DNA of 64,000 nucleotides from Otatea glauca (GCA_036346275.1 CM070723.1:45772743-45836742), one strand, 5' to 3'. Shown: positions 11,293-23,500, numbered from the stretch's first letter. The notes: generated by a model not told the origin, from the letters alone. Numbers and translations: made by a program.

Positions 11293-12512
11293 GAGAATTT
11301 TTTACCTTTCTGGCCTCCTGCTTTGTATTTTTTTCGAAATTAGCCCCATACATGAAACAATTTCAAAAATAGCCCCTAACAAGATATTCAATTGCCGTGC
11401 GTATGAATTTTATTTTATTTTTCGCCTTTTCCGTTGTCACGACCGCATGAATTTGTTTAAAAATTTTGGCAATTCCAATGATCAATGATCGCTTGAATTT
11501 TTTTTTTTTTCGCGCGTGGAAAATATTTTTAATTTCCCGCATCGCACTAGCGCCGAATCATTGAATCCAATGATCGATCATTGGATTCGCCGCCCACGTG
11601 GCGGCGTGAGGAGGCGGAGGCGGCGACGGCACGACGCGTATGGCGAGCGCTTTTATTTTTCCATTTTTCGAGACGCTAATATCTTTTTGTATGTATTTAT
11701 GAAGAAAAAAATAAAAAATATTTTATGCTGGACTTTAATTTGTTAGAATTTTTCACTGTTCTAGCACGGCACGTATAATTTCTAGGGATGTGGACCGCTG
11801 AGATTGCAAAATAAAAATTACGCGATCCGCTGGATTGTACTGTTTGGAGGCGGTTTTTTTATCCGATGAACGTCTAATCGCGGAAAAAATTATACGCACG
11901 GGGCTAGGATAGTAAAAAATTCTAATTTTTTAGTGTATTCACTTCTGTTTTAGGCCGATTATGGCTAATACACTAAAAAATTAGAATTTTTTATTGTCCT
12001 AGCCCGGCGCGTATAATTTTCCCCGCGATTAGACATTATCGGATAATAAAAATGCCTCCAAACAGTACAATTCAGCGGATCGCGGAATTTTTATTTTGCA
12101 ATTCCCAGCGGTCCACATCCCTGAAAATTATACGTGCCGTGCTAGAACAGTGAAAAATTCTAAAAAATTAAAATCTATTATAAAATATTTTTTATTTTTT
12201 TCTTCATAAATACATACAAAAAGATATTAGCCGCATCTCCGAAAAATAGAAAAAATATTTTTTCCCCGCCGCGCGCAAAAAATAACCGAAGAAAATAAAA
12301 AAAATTCAAGCGGCCGCTGACCGCTCGAATTGCAAAAAAAATTTAAAAAAAATTCATGCGGTCGTCGACCGCTGGAAAAGGCGAAAAAAAAATTTTCCCG
12401 CGCTGCACGGCCGCTTGAATATACTGTTAGGGAGCTATTTTTGAAATTGCTTCATGCATAGGGCTAATTCGGAAAAAATACAAAGCAGAAGGCCAGAAAG
12501 GTAAACAAATCT
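11293..12512. mobile_element. 1.2-kb foldback element (long hairpin)
   Basis: The left arm (11293 to about 11945) and the right arm (about 11962-12512) are inverted copies over most of their length. Matching landmarks from the outside in are TTTACCTTTCTGGCCT, CTTTGTATTTTTT, ATTAGCCC..ATG, CAATTTCAAAAATAG, CGTATAATTT and CACTAAAAAATTAGAATTTT around a loop of about 20 bp. The left arm carries about 100 bp extra (about 11540-11650). CGACTT occurs directly outside both ends (11287-11292 and 12513-12518) and may be part of the target duplication. There is no coding capacity. If transcribed it would fold into a very long duplex. Confidence 0.8.
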
Positions 12513-13192
12513 CGACTTTCAATCAAACAAAATTGAAAACAATGCTCCTTAAACTTTTCTAGTATTTTGCTTGAGAAAAAAAGCTAGTTGTTGTGCTTTG
12601 AAGATCCTTTGTTATAGACAAAAAAAAAAGATTAAAAATCTTCTTACCAGAGAGAAGTTAAGATTTATGCTAAGACACTATTAGGATAGGTTAGGTGACC
12701 ACATAAACTCATCGGACTATAGGCCTGTTTAGATGGTTGGACTGTAAAACTGATTTTGGCTTGCTAGGTTGTAAATCAGTTGTAGCTAACGGTTGTAGTT
12801 TTTTTTCGAGAAACCGTTTGGCAAATTGGCTGTATATGATGTCAAAGTCTTTGGAATTGTAAGGTGGGTTTCTAGTGGCTGAAGTTAGGTTTTCGAGTCA
12901 TATCAATTTTATTTTAGCAGAGTCGAACGCAGAACATGGATCCTACCACATTAATATTTGCAGTATATATGTTTTATTTTCTACACTAAAATGGATCGAT
13001 TCATCAATATTTTGAACATGGAACATATATCATAAGGGAAAACTCATCAATTTTCGTAGGCGTACTGCTAAAATGAAAGTTGGTACATCAAAGATAAACC
13101 TTTGCAACTATAAGTTGTGCAGGATTGGCTAGAGTCAGTAGAATTGAATTGGACTTGGGATTTCTTAAGGCAAGATGGATGGCCCCGGAGTA
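12513..13192. other. Intergenic, nothing recognised
   Basis: No coding signature. A fragment around 12723-12810 beginning GGCCTGTTTAGATGG resembles the end of a Harbinger- or hAT-like MITE, but I could not find its partner end. Confidence 0.4.
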
Positions 13193-14065
13193 GGGTTCAC
13201 AAAACCGACGAAAACCGCGGTTTTCGAGCGTACCGCTGAGGTTCGAAATCAAAAACCGTTCGGTAAACCGGTCCATTCAAAAAAAATTAAAATTTTTAAA
13301 AAATTTAAAAATTTTGAAAAACTTTATGCGCTCAGTTTTTCGTCAAAAACCGCTCACAAAAACCGTTTTGCGATGAACATCTAGTTGGCAACGGTTTTTC
13401 GCAAAAACCGAGCGGTTTTTCTTCTTTTTTTTGAATTTTTCAGAATAAATTTGATTTATTAACCCTTCGGTTTTTGGGCGGTTTTCCGAGCGGTTTTTGC
13501 GATTTTCGTACCACGAATTTCGACGCGAATTTCGAAATTCGGTTTTGTGAACCCTGCCCAGAAGGCATAACCTCTGATTCCGTTGAACCACGAACAGTAC
13601 ATAGTTCTCACTTTTATAGAAAAACCCAACAAAAGAATCTGAAATTACGGAAATTCCCCACGAACGGAGACGGCAAAGCTTCTTGTATGCGGTGCCATAG
13701 ATGACGTCGACTAGCTTCCACCGCTTGATATGATGTGAGGTAGCTTCACAAAACCGATTTCGAAAAATCGGTTCGAAAATCAAAATTAAAAAAATAAAAA
13801 ATGTCGAGTTAAAAATCGCTCAAAATCGTAAAAAACCGAAGGGTTAAGAATTCAAAATTTTTGAGAAAAAAATTTAAAAAAATCGAAAACCGACCGGTTT
13901 TGACCGAAAATCAACCAGCCAATTTCGATCGGTTTTACGTCGCATAAATTCATAAATTTTTTTCGAAATTTTTTATTATTAGACCTGTTTACCGATCGGT
14001 TTTGAATATCGAACCGGCTCGGTACGGTCGAAAACCGCGGTTACCATGGTTTTGTGAATCCTGAT
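13193..14065. mobile_element. Foldback cluster with GGTTCACAAAACC ends
   Basis: Four copies of the terminal motif occur: GGGTTCACAAAACCG (13193) and its inverse ending near 13555, then CTTCACAAAACCG (13743) and its inverse near 14065. The intervening DNA is packed with AAAACCG / CGGTTTT modules in both directions. Either two related elements lie side by side, or one composite element spans 13193-14065, since its outermost arms also share AAAACCGCGGTTTTCGA. No protein is encoded. Confidence 0.65.
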
Positions 14066-14309
14066 GCGAGACAGCGTGCTAGAAAGAATCAAAAGGAAGT
14101 AAACATTTGAAGACGGCCAGATTGGTACATCGATGCCCATATACATGGTAAAACCATATTCCGTTTTTACGCATGTTAACCGTGGTTGTAGGTATATCCC
14201 ACGTTTACACCAAGAACGTACAAATCCCAGTGCTTTTACATTACATGGATATCTTAATTACCAGGTAACCAAGGTTCATGTAACTTAGGCACTTAATTAG
14301 CCATACACG

Positions 14310-14449
14310 CAGGGGCGGAGCCGGGCCTGGGCCCGAGGCCTGGCCCAAATATCCCATTCAATTTTTACTCAAAATTCATAATTGGACCAATATTTTTTGG
14401 GTCAGCCCAGGCTGGCCCGAGGCTTGGGCCTGGGCTGGTTCCGCTCCTG
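14310..14449. mobile_element. 140-bp hAT-type MITE
   Basis: The ends are CAGGGGCGGAGCC and its imperfect inverse GGTTCCGCTCCTG. A perfect 8-bp duplication CATACACG lies at 14302-14309 and 14450-14457. A GGGCCTGGGCCCGAGGC / GCCCGAGGCTTGGGCC subterminal pair is also present. It lies 135 bp beyond the stop codon of the DUF2358 gene, so it is probably in or next to that gene's 3' UTR. Confidence 0.9.
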
Positions 14450-14583
14450 CATACACGTGTGTGTAACAGCACTACAGAAATTACACATGCACCACGGCCA
14501 CCTCACGCAGGTGCAAAGCCGTTGACAGTGCCCAAAACTCGCTTATTCGATCGGCTAGCTGCATGCTTCAGATGCCCGTTTGC

Positions 14584-16354
14584 TTAGGAGCCGACCCGAA
14601 AGATCTGACTGATCGCCTCCAATGCAGAGACATCCCAGCTCTCAGCATGCCTGATGACCTGAACAGTTAGTGTAATCTTCTGAATGATTAAGAGGAAGAA
14701 GAGTGAAAGTATTTTGCATGGTTGGTTTTCCCCCCTTACCTTGTATTCTTCATCTAAGTCATAGGTTGTTCTCCCTCTGATGGCGACGAGGGGCCTCCAT
14801 GGAAGCCTTAAATATGTCCTAAAAATATATATGCAGGTATATTTGTCGTATACAAGAAATTTCCCTTGTAAAATTTGGGGGGAAATAGGAATATAGTTCG
14901 TAGTATTGAATAATACACCTAGTTAAGAGTTTATGGAGGCACCTTAGTGTCCATGTTGCTATGATGAACTTTGTTTCAACCCTCACACCCTGGATGATTT
15001 GCAAGAGCTTCAGGAGGTAGCAAAATGCGTAGGCTAAACACACTTTGGTATGAAAAGAAACTTTACACATGATAATAACAACTAAACAAGAAATTACTTG
15101 GTCAAGATACAACTAGAAGAAACAACTTGGTATTGCAATATCAGGGTAGTCCACCAAATCGTCCTTAGTCCTTATAATTAAGAACAGGAAAAAGGGCAAA
15201 ATCTGGAGATGGAAACAGACAAATGGTAATTATAAGAGAAAAAAACATGCTATGCATTCCAGGTACTTCAACGAATTTTTTTTAATTTAGCAAACATTGT
15301 TACCTTTTCGATATTTTCAAGTTCAAGCGAAGGGCTGTCGAAGAAAGGTACTAGCAAATCTAGATTCTGAGAGTATCTAGACCTTCCTGTGAAGAACAAG
15401 AATGAATTTAGTATCACAAAAAATTCATTCTTCTCTGCAAATAAGAATCAATTCGATATAGCTTGATCAGGATTCACGGATGAATTGCCACTTATATTCA
15501 AGAAGAAAACTATCATACATACCACGGAACTTTATTGTCGGATCTTCAAACAAACAATTTTCAGCATATATGTCCGCATTAAAGTTACCTGAAACAAAGA
15601 ATCTTCAGTACATTATTACTTCGTTGCAGCCTGACAAATTTATCCCAAAATCCATAGACCGTAGCTACTCAAGTATGACAAAAGCTGTAGCCATGCATAA
15701 GCCATGAAAGTTTAACACATGCAAATTAACTCGAATTTTTAGTTTTTGCTGGCCATCATCTGCATCCAAAAGTAAAATGATGTGCTATTTCAACTCTTCA
15801 ATCTCCATGACCCAGCAACTGCAACAATCAAGGTATCCATACCGGTAAGGAAATAAGCACGCTGGTAATCGTCTTCAAGAACAGCAATCACATCCTCGAC
15901 GCTGCGAGGCAACTCCAGCTCTGCTCCTGACCCAGCTCCCTTCTGAGTAGCATCTCTGCACCATCAAATCATATATGCTTTGCATCAGCAACGGAGATGC
16001 TCATAGCATATCACAAAAATCCAAAGGATAACCAGCACATGAAAAGTTGTGAAGAGACTTGCTTGGGCTTCTTGGGAGACAGGACCCGGAGGAGCTCAGT
16101 GACGGCGCCGACCGCTGCCTTGACAACCGGCGGGGCGTCATCGCCACCACTACCCGGTGAGTCGGAGGTGCACCGGATGCTGGGGAGGCGATGATTCTGC
16201 AGGAAGACAGCGAGGCAGCAACAAGATTGGAGGCAATTAGGGAAAAGAATACAGAACAAGCTACTTGAGAGATGTACAAATTAAAGCGCACCTTTGCGCG
16301 GGAGTGGAAACGGGAGGAAAGGGGAGACGATCTGGCAGTTAGGCTTGGCGCCAT
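14584..16354 (-). CDS. DUF2358 / NTF2-like protein, probably plastid-targeted
   Basis: This belongs to the plant and cyanobacterial DUF2358 family, small NTF2-fold proteins of unknown biochemical role. Eight exons on the minus strand (16354-16292, 16196-16059, 15942-15843, 15588-15523, 15386-15304, 14989-14943, 14818-14740, 14658-14584) join in phase to 216 residues. Family hallmarks are ELPRSVEDVIAVLEDDYQRA, DIYAENCLFEDPTIKFRG, YSQNLDLLVPFFDSPSLEL, the TWTLR block, LPWRPLVAIRGRTTYDL and RHAESWDVSALEAISQIF. The first 35 or so residues are rich in Ser, Arg and Ala and acid-free, as expected of a transit peptide. Exon 3 has a second AG 13 nt upstream that would shift the frame, so the downstream AG was chosen. 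A further in-frame ATG at 16402 would add 16 residues. Family identity is confident; function is unknown. Confidence 0.88.
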
Positions 16355-16545
16355 TAGCGGTTCACCCCCTTCTGCTTCCGTATGGCTCACGAGGAAACAC
16401 AAGCTGCCATTGTCACATCATCACATCACATCCGGTTGTGAGGCCTTCAAAGTGACACGCCACTTGCCATCGTTTGATCCTCTTTTCTTTTTAGATGCAA
16501 AGAAGCCGGATTGTGTATCTTCTGTCACCTCCTTTCGTGGCCATG

Positions 16546-17767
16546 TGTAATATCCCGAAATTAAAAAAAAATAGTGAGCTAGAGCGGTTGAGTCAGCTTC
16601 GGTGTGTGCTGGGTCAGATTCAGTCCAGCCGGCCATACATAGGAGAGGCAAGGGCTGTGGGTGCCAAAACCCTAGCCACCACTCTAGTCCTGCCGTGCCG
16701 CCGTTCGTGCTGCTTTTCGCCACGCCAAGCCACCCCGCGTGCCATCACCTAGCCATGCCACCACCATTCGCCAACCAACTGTCGCCGAGGTGCAGTCGCA
16801 CCGCTACCATGCCATCCACACCGTGTTGCGCTGGGCACGACTAAGGTGTGCCCGACGTCTTTCCTCTTTGTCTTTTCGCGTTCCTCATCAAACCATGCGT
16901 CTGATTTAAGATCCGTTCATGTTTGTGTGCAAGACATGTCGAGGATCTTGGGGATGTGGTGCGGGAGTATCGAGAACCATGAAGGAGCGAGGAACGTGGA
17001 GATAAGGTCCCCTCACGAGAGAGGGGGCGCATGAGTACACACCGACGGTGAAGTACTCCACTATACCGGTATATGCTAAAAAGAAGAGACATATGCATGA
17101 GCATTTACATTGCATTGATAAAAGTGTAATTAATCTTGAATAATGAGAAGAACGACGTAAATGAGTATTTGACTATTGTTTGGTTAGTGTTATTGTTTTA
17201 TTATGTACTTGCTAAGTTGTGGATTCACCCTTACTTCATTAATTTTTTTAGTGGTTAATGAAGGCGACATGGGACAGGAGTAGCACACCCACTTCACCGG
17301 TTCATCATATATTATAGTTACCTAGCTATATTTGCTTAATTTTAGAGTCTAAACTGTTTAGTTGGTTAAGTCATTGAACATTCATACCATAATAATAGTT
17401 GTGTGAACTTAATTGAATTTATGTAATATATCTAGAAGTTTGATTGCTTATCTATTTATTTTAATCTTCATTCGACGACATATCTGAAAAAGGTAAGTTT
17501 GCTCCCAAACACATGTGATTTGAGAATGTCTCAGGCACGTGGATCTAACCGTTCCCAAGCACGTGGATTTGGATGTTCCTGAGCTCGTGGTCTCGAGAGT
17601 TCTTGGGTGTATGGTTCCAAATTTATTCTTGTTTATTATTCCTGTCCACATTATTATGTTATTCTTGTTGAGTATCGGTGATAACTGTTTATAGAAGGTT
17701 GCTAAAATTGTTGATAAAAATAGATTAAAGATGGTGAAAAATGTACATGGAGTGCTAGAGTGTTACA
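16546..17767 (+). mobile_element. Solo LTR (TGTAATATCCC...TGTTACA), 1.22 kb
   Basis: It starts TGTAATATCCCGAAATT and ends GTGTTACA, and is flanked by a perfect 5-bp duplication CCATG (16541-16545 and 17768-17772). No primer-binding site, polypurine tract or retroviral-type protein lies between, so this is a solo LTR left by recombination between the two LTRs of a full element, probably Gypsy-type from its TGTAAYATCCC start. It ends under 200 bp upstream of the DUF2358 start codon. Confidence 0.88.
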
Positions 17768-17854
17768 CCATGGTAACAAGCAAACAATTAAGTTTTCCAC
17801 AGGAGACACTGGTCTTATTTGATAGGGTTTTTCCATGTTCAATTTTCCCAATTA

Positions 17855-19247
17855 GGGCTTGTTTGGAAACATCTATCCCGACCGGGATCCCTGCTGTTTC
17901 CCTGGGATGGAGCCCCACGGGGACAATTTCCCTGGATCAATAAGAAGATCCGTTTGGATGCCCACAGGACAGAGATTTCCCAGCCAGATTCACGTGGTTT
18001 CCACTGGGGAAAAATCCTTGACACCTCAGGTCAGGAAAATTCTCCTCGTCGGGTCACCTCCTCTCTCGAGTTGCAACCGTGCTCCCATCTCCACCTCATG
18101 ATGAAGCTCGCAACTCGCTCCACCTCTGCCATCCATGCTCGCGACCACCTCCGCCTCCCTCGCTCAAGGCTCGCTCCGCCTCCACCTTCCTCGCTTGTGA
18201 CCGTCTCCACCACGTGCTTCGTCCTCCGGTCTATTACCGGCAGCGCATCTGGAGCCAACGACCGTAGTAGTGCCTCACACCCATCATTGTTCTTGGCTAC
18301 AGCGGTGATGGTGTTGGCCTGGATGGTGGCCGCGCAAGGTGCCTCTCACGTACAAGCTATCTGGGTACCAAAAGATTGAGATGCGCTACCTACTGCACAA
18401 GATGGTGAGGATGTTGGTTTATGGTAGTTCCTGGGAATCTGGGATAGATGCTGGATTGGGGTAAATGTCGATCTTTTGTTACTTATTAGTGGTGATTCTG
18501 AGGGGAGTTGTTGTTCTTGGGCTGTTAGATTGATCGTAATGATTATTTCTTGTATGGAAACGCGTTGTATTCTTTAGAAGATGTGTATGATTCAGTTACA
18601 GCAAGATGATGATACTAGTTCAATTATTGTTGTTTCTTTGTTGTGGATTGTGAGTAGTACATATCAGTTCAAAGATTTGGGGGGGTTTTCTTGAGAGGAT
18701 ATGGAAATTCAGCTGAAAGATTCCTTGCTTGTGGACTTCAACTTATTTAGTGAGTCAGTTCAGACGTTCAGTTCATCCTTTGAATTTGGGAAATGTGGAT
18801 CAGTAGATGTGGTGAAGGATGGTGAATTGGTGACCGGCGATGCAGACTCGGCCACAACAAGCTTGAGCAATGGCGATGGATTTAGCGAACGGTACTCTGA
18901 ATCAGCAGCGCTGTCGGCTGCTGCTTCATCGGATTACAACATCTTTGTGGTCACTGCCCATCGCCTCCACTGCGCCGCCGTCCCCCGCCGTGGATACGTC
19001 CGCTGTGCCACCACCTTGGTACATGCGGCCAATGTGCTGTTGTCGACGAGGCGACGCGCCATCGTCAAGTGCATCCACTACGAAGTTTTTCGCTTTCTCC
19101 TTTTTACCCCCTTTCATTTTTCTCCCAATCGATCACGGTGATTCTATCGTTAGGAGAATATATTCCATGGGATCCTACGATGACAGAAAAATCCCTACTG
19201 AGATTTCCTTGCCCTGGTATTATTCCCCGTAATTCCTAAACAAGCCC
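17855..19247. mobile_element. PIF/Harbinger-like element, 1.39 kb
   Basis: The ends are GGGCTTGTTTGGAAAC and the inverse of GGGCTTGTTTAGGAATT, with 3-bp duplications TTA (17852-17854 and 19248-19250), the target preference of PIF/Harbinger. The interior has frames at 17819-18379 and 18701-19141. The second has normal-looking codons in its first 60 residues (LVDFNLFSESVQTFSSSFEF), which may be a captured gene piece, but I do not recognise it and see no transposase. Non-autonomous. Confidence 0.75.
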
Positions 19248-19286
19248 TTAAGGTTCCATTTCCCGCTGGTAAGCATGTTGCAATCA

Positions 19287-19364
19287 GGGCTTGTCTAGAT
19301 GGAAGGGATTTCCCTTGCCAATCTGAAGGGATTAAGTCTAATATCTACCTATCCAAACAAGCCC
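19287..19364. mobile_element. 78-bp Harbinger-like mini-element
   Basis: The ends are GGGCTTGTCTAGATGG and the inverse of GGGCTTGTTTGGAT, flanked by TCA on both sides (19284-19286 and 19365-19367). It carries the same terminal motif as its 1.39-kb neighbour and is most simply a deletion derivative of that family. Confidence 0.65.
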
Positions 19365-19879
19365 TCAGGGTTCAATTCCCCACTAGTTCGATTGCCGACC
19401 TTACCCGTCAGGATTAGTACGCTCGGCACCAGCGAAGTTCGATATTTTTTAGTGTAATTTTAAGGGTAGAATCTAGTGATCATCTAAGGTTGAGACTTGA
19501 GAGTGCATGAAAACTCAAGACAATACGAAAAATTAGGGAAGAAATTGTCATGATTCCACTGCGAAACAGTTTCCAGTATTAGTTGGGCAGTATTTCTTCA
19601 GAAACCCGAAAATAACACCACGATCCCAATCACAAAGCATTTATTGTGAAAATGAAAAAGGTTTATAGGAGCGCAGCAGATGATATCACGAAATGGCTAC
19701 AGCCACACAAGAACAAGACCACCGGTAATCATTCAGCATCTCTTCCCACACAAAATGCTTACCATTTCTCACAAGAATTGAGGAAACTAGAAACTTATAC
19801 ACGGCGTGCCACGCCGCGGGCGCCGTTCCACACACAAGCAAATCGAGAAAACGCGTGATTGTCGCTCTCTACACGAGTA

Positions 19880-20219
19880 AATCAAGAAAACACGTGAAAA
19901 GAACCTAAAAAGTTTCTTTTGTTTTCCGCAAAAGGGATTGAACGTAACGATAGAAAAACGAAAAAAGGACCTAAACGAAATGTATATTTTTTTTTTAAAA
20001 AAAAAGACCTGAATATTTTTTTTTCCAAAAAGGACCTAATCGTAATTGCGATTTTTCGTAAAAGAACCCGAGCGCAACGCTTAAAAACACATAAAGAACC
20101 TAGACGTAATATATATTCTTTTTTCGAAAAAGAACCTAACCGTGACTTCTTTTTTTCCGAAAAAAGACCTAATCATATTTTTTTTTTGAAAAAAAAGACC
20201 CGAACATAATTTTTTTTTC
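19880..20219. repeat. Degenerate tandem hairpin repeats, T-run/A-run with ACCTAA
   Basis: Seven or so units of about 45-50 bp, each with a run of T, a run of A, then GACCTAA- or GAACCTA-like sequence and CGTAA. Each T-run/A-run pair is a small hairpin. The long plus-strand open frame here is Lys/Phe low complexity and is not a gene. Confidence 0.65.
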
Positions 20220-20250
20220 GCGGCTCGGCTCGAACCGCGAGCCGAGCCGC
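20220..20250. repeat. Perfect 13-bp stem hairpin
   Basis: GCGGCTCGGCTCG (20220-20232) is followed by the loop AACCG and the exact inverse CGAGCCGAGCCGC (20238-20250). It lies at the end of the T-run/A-run repeats and 322 bp beyond the ZDS stop codon. Confidence 0.85.
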
Positions 20251-20571
20251 GATGCAGCCGGCTCAAAACGCCCAGGAAGCGCGCGCTCTGCCATCTATAA
20301 TAGATGGATTATGTGCACTATATAACATCAATCATCCAATGACCGGTTATGGTCCAACTGAACATACACGCTGCCTGATGTAATCCCGTATGCCACCTAG
20401 ACACCTGGTTGCAAATTACAAATCGAAAACACCACGATGGGCGAAAGTGTCCAAGGCTAAAAGGCAGCGGCAGATCTAATGCTCAAATAGAATTTACAGA
20501 AGTTCTTGCGGCAATCCCCTACAACCCAGAAAGTTATGGTTTGGGCACTCTAGCGTGGGAGATTGCAAAGT

Positions 20572-23500
20572 TCAACTTGTCTGCAGCACTTGAACCTTCC
20601 CCATGGCCTTCTCACTGTCATTAACAACGAGCTTCTTTCGGAGAGCTGTCAACTCCTCTCCAGCGCTGCAGATATAGGCTGCTGTTCGCCTGCCAGAGAG
20701 AGTTGCTCCTTCCATGCTGTCAATATAGTCCTGAAAACACAACAAAGGTGAATGAATTTATGGTATCCTTTACCACGTTCTAAAGGTGGTTAGATGCACA
20801 TAATCCAATCTTAGGAGTACCAATTAAACAATTTCTACTGCTTAGAATCCATGGCATGCAGACACCACAAAAATGAGAAGTATATTTGATAATTTGACAG
20901 TCCATTGATTTCTGTTGGTGGCTGTGGCTAGGTCAATGGTTTAGATGTATAATACCTGTTTCGTGTAAGAGCCAGACAGGAAGAAGTTTTTAACTGGTGT
21001 CTTCTGATCAGGTCTAAATGGGTCATTTCCAGGAGCCTCACGGTACAAAGATTGTCCGATTTTTACCACACTGGACCATGTAACTTGCAAGCCACAGGAT
21101 GATGGGAACAAATCTAGGACCTGAAGAGAAGTATAAATGTGTTGCCACTGAGGTGAGCTTTGAAAAATAAAAAATGTAACATAAGCAGAACAAAACACAT
21201 TTTGTGGTACTGTTTTAAAATGAGGCCTTGATTGGTTATTTATAAAATTATAAAATCTGCATCAACCAGTTATAGCAATAATTTGACCAATACAGAATGT
21301 TATTTACAAACCCACCTGCTTTTGAACTTTGCTAATGATCTCCTCATTTGGCAATGGCATGTAAGGATCACCGGGAGTCAGCACAGCTCTGCAAATGAAT
21401 CGAGTGTGCAAGATGAATTTATTTGCAGAAAGATAAATCAATTTGATACATGAAATTCAGAAGTTCTACAGCACAAATCACCTAGTAAGCTGCTTATGTA
21501 AATGTAAACCAGAATTTCAAAATGAACACTCAAACAGTGAATATTGTCAAAAACGCTGAATGGTTGAACTTAATTACAGACTACACTACAGAAGCTAAGA
21601 ACATAAAATAAAATAAACAGTAACCTTACTGGATCAGGGAACCTTGCCCTTCAATGTAGTAATCAGCAGGAGATGAAAGCGCAAGATCTGAAAAACAGGA
21701 GAAGTCTGCATCTGGAGTATACAGAAGATTATCCAAGCCAACCGCCTTTTGCAGTTGTCTACAATAAAGATGGGAAAACTAGCACACAGTGAGCATGCAC
21801 GAATGCAATTTGCATTTGCACAACAATCTTTTAGCAGAAACAAATGTACTCTTCATGTGAAATTCAGGTATGAGTCACCGAGTATTTAAAAATTATTGGG
21901 TCTAAAAACACATACCAAAGTAATGCTACTGAAGTTACCTCGATTTCTCCAAATCTTGCAGTTCAGTAACCCATCCATTGTAGCGAAGCTGAACAGTGAC
22001 TACAGGAACACCATCTAACTTGTAGATATTTTCAAACATATCCCATTCCCTCCATTCGGACGGTAATAGTCTTTTGATCCCCGGGACATCACAAGCTGCA
22101 CTTAACAAAACCAAGTTAAGCTTGCATGGTTGCATGTGATAGTCATCAAAGAAGAAAAAGAAGACATGAAAGATAACCTGCAACATATGCATCAGCTTTG
22201 ATGATCTCTCTACTTGTAGCCTAAAAATGTCCAGATGTAGCAACATGTTAGTAAAAGTATAAATAAACAGTTAAGGGACACTGCATATTTCCCATGTATG
22301 ATCTACCTGCATAATCATGGAAAACCAAACTGCGAAATTAGATGAGAAAGCTAACCTTGGAGATGAGAAGACCTTTAACATAGGTCTCTCCATCAGGTGA
22401 CTTCTCGTACAGAACCTCTCTGCACCCCCACCTCAAGTGAAACCTGAAAGAATTGTTCTATTATGTAAATTTTCAATGGAACTGAAGTACATACTACGTA
22501 GATAAGTCCAAAGAAATTTTGGTCTCTGTCACCATACCTACCACCCCTGTCTGTTATGTACTTCTTTATTGGGCCACTTAAGTAAACATCAGGTGAGCCC
22601 TTTAGCATGCGTAACAAGGATGCCTCTGTCTTTGTGGCAAACAGGGTGAAAATAGTAAGCATGCAACGAGCACTGATATTATCACAGTCGATGAAACCAA
22701 GAGCATAAGCAACAGGATCCCACATTCTTGTTATGCTCTCCCGAGTACCACCTTTGGATAAGAACCAATCAGTGAAACTTACCTGAAAAAAGTATACTTG
22801 CAATTTAGATTTAGATTTAGAAATTATCTACCCACTGAGATGCAATTTGCAATGGGGAAAAGATACTTCATGAATAATGTTTCTGCAATCCCATATATGC
22901 ACATGCTAACGTAACTTTGCAATGAAGACGAAATAGAAGCAAGTACTATAGTAATCTACACTCCAAATTTAAAATGCATAGCCTAGATGCACACTGCTAA
23001 TGAGACTGAAACAAAAGAAGAGGAATCCTTACATCATCCAAGTCCCGTACTTGCTGCAATGCACCATCTGGATCAATAAGAGCTCGAACAACTGGGCTTA
23101 GAGCAAGAGCAACTGCATTTCGTGCTTTATCATAAACCTGCAGCATAAATCAAATATTTCAAATTAACCAATGTAATGAAACCATCGAACAAAATAACAT
23201 GTAGGTATTAAAGCAATGCACAAAGTGTCAGACTTCGGTGCTTATTTCATGCTCACTCTTATATAATCTTTCACTTATGATATGGTTACCCGCATAAAAG
23301 ATTATTTGTAGTTTAGCTATAGACGAACCCATATCCCACTCTATCTGAAGATATTGCAATCATGAACTAGTTATGCTATATAAGGTATTTGCATAGGCAG
23401 CTATGAGGACTTTACAATGCTTTTATCCTTGACTCAAGAAGAATAACAGTACAAACACATTGTAACAAATCGTATTATTACTGAAATTATCATAATCTGC

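Noticed and set aside
19919..20209. Lys/Phe-rich 96-codon frame
   Set aside because: It reads across T-run/A-run hairpin repeats; low complexity with no start context or domain.
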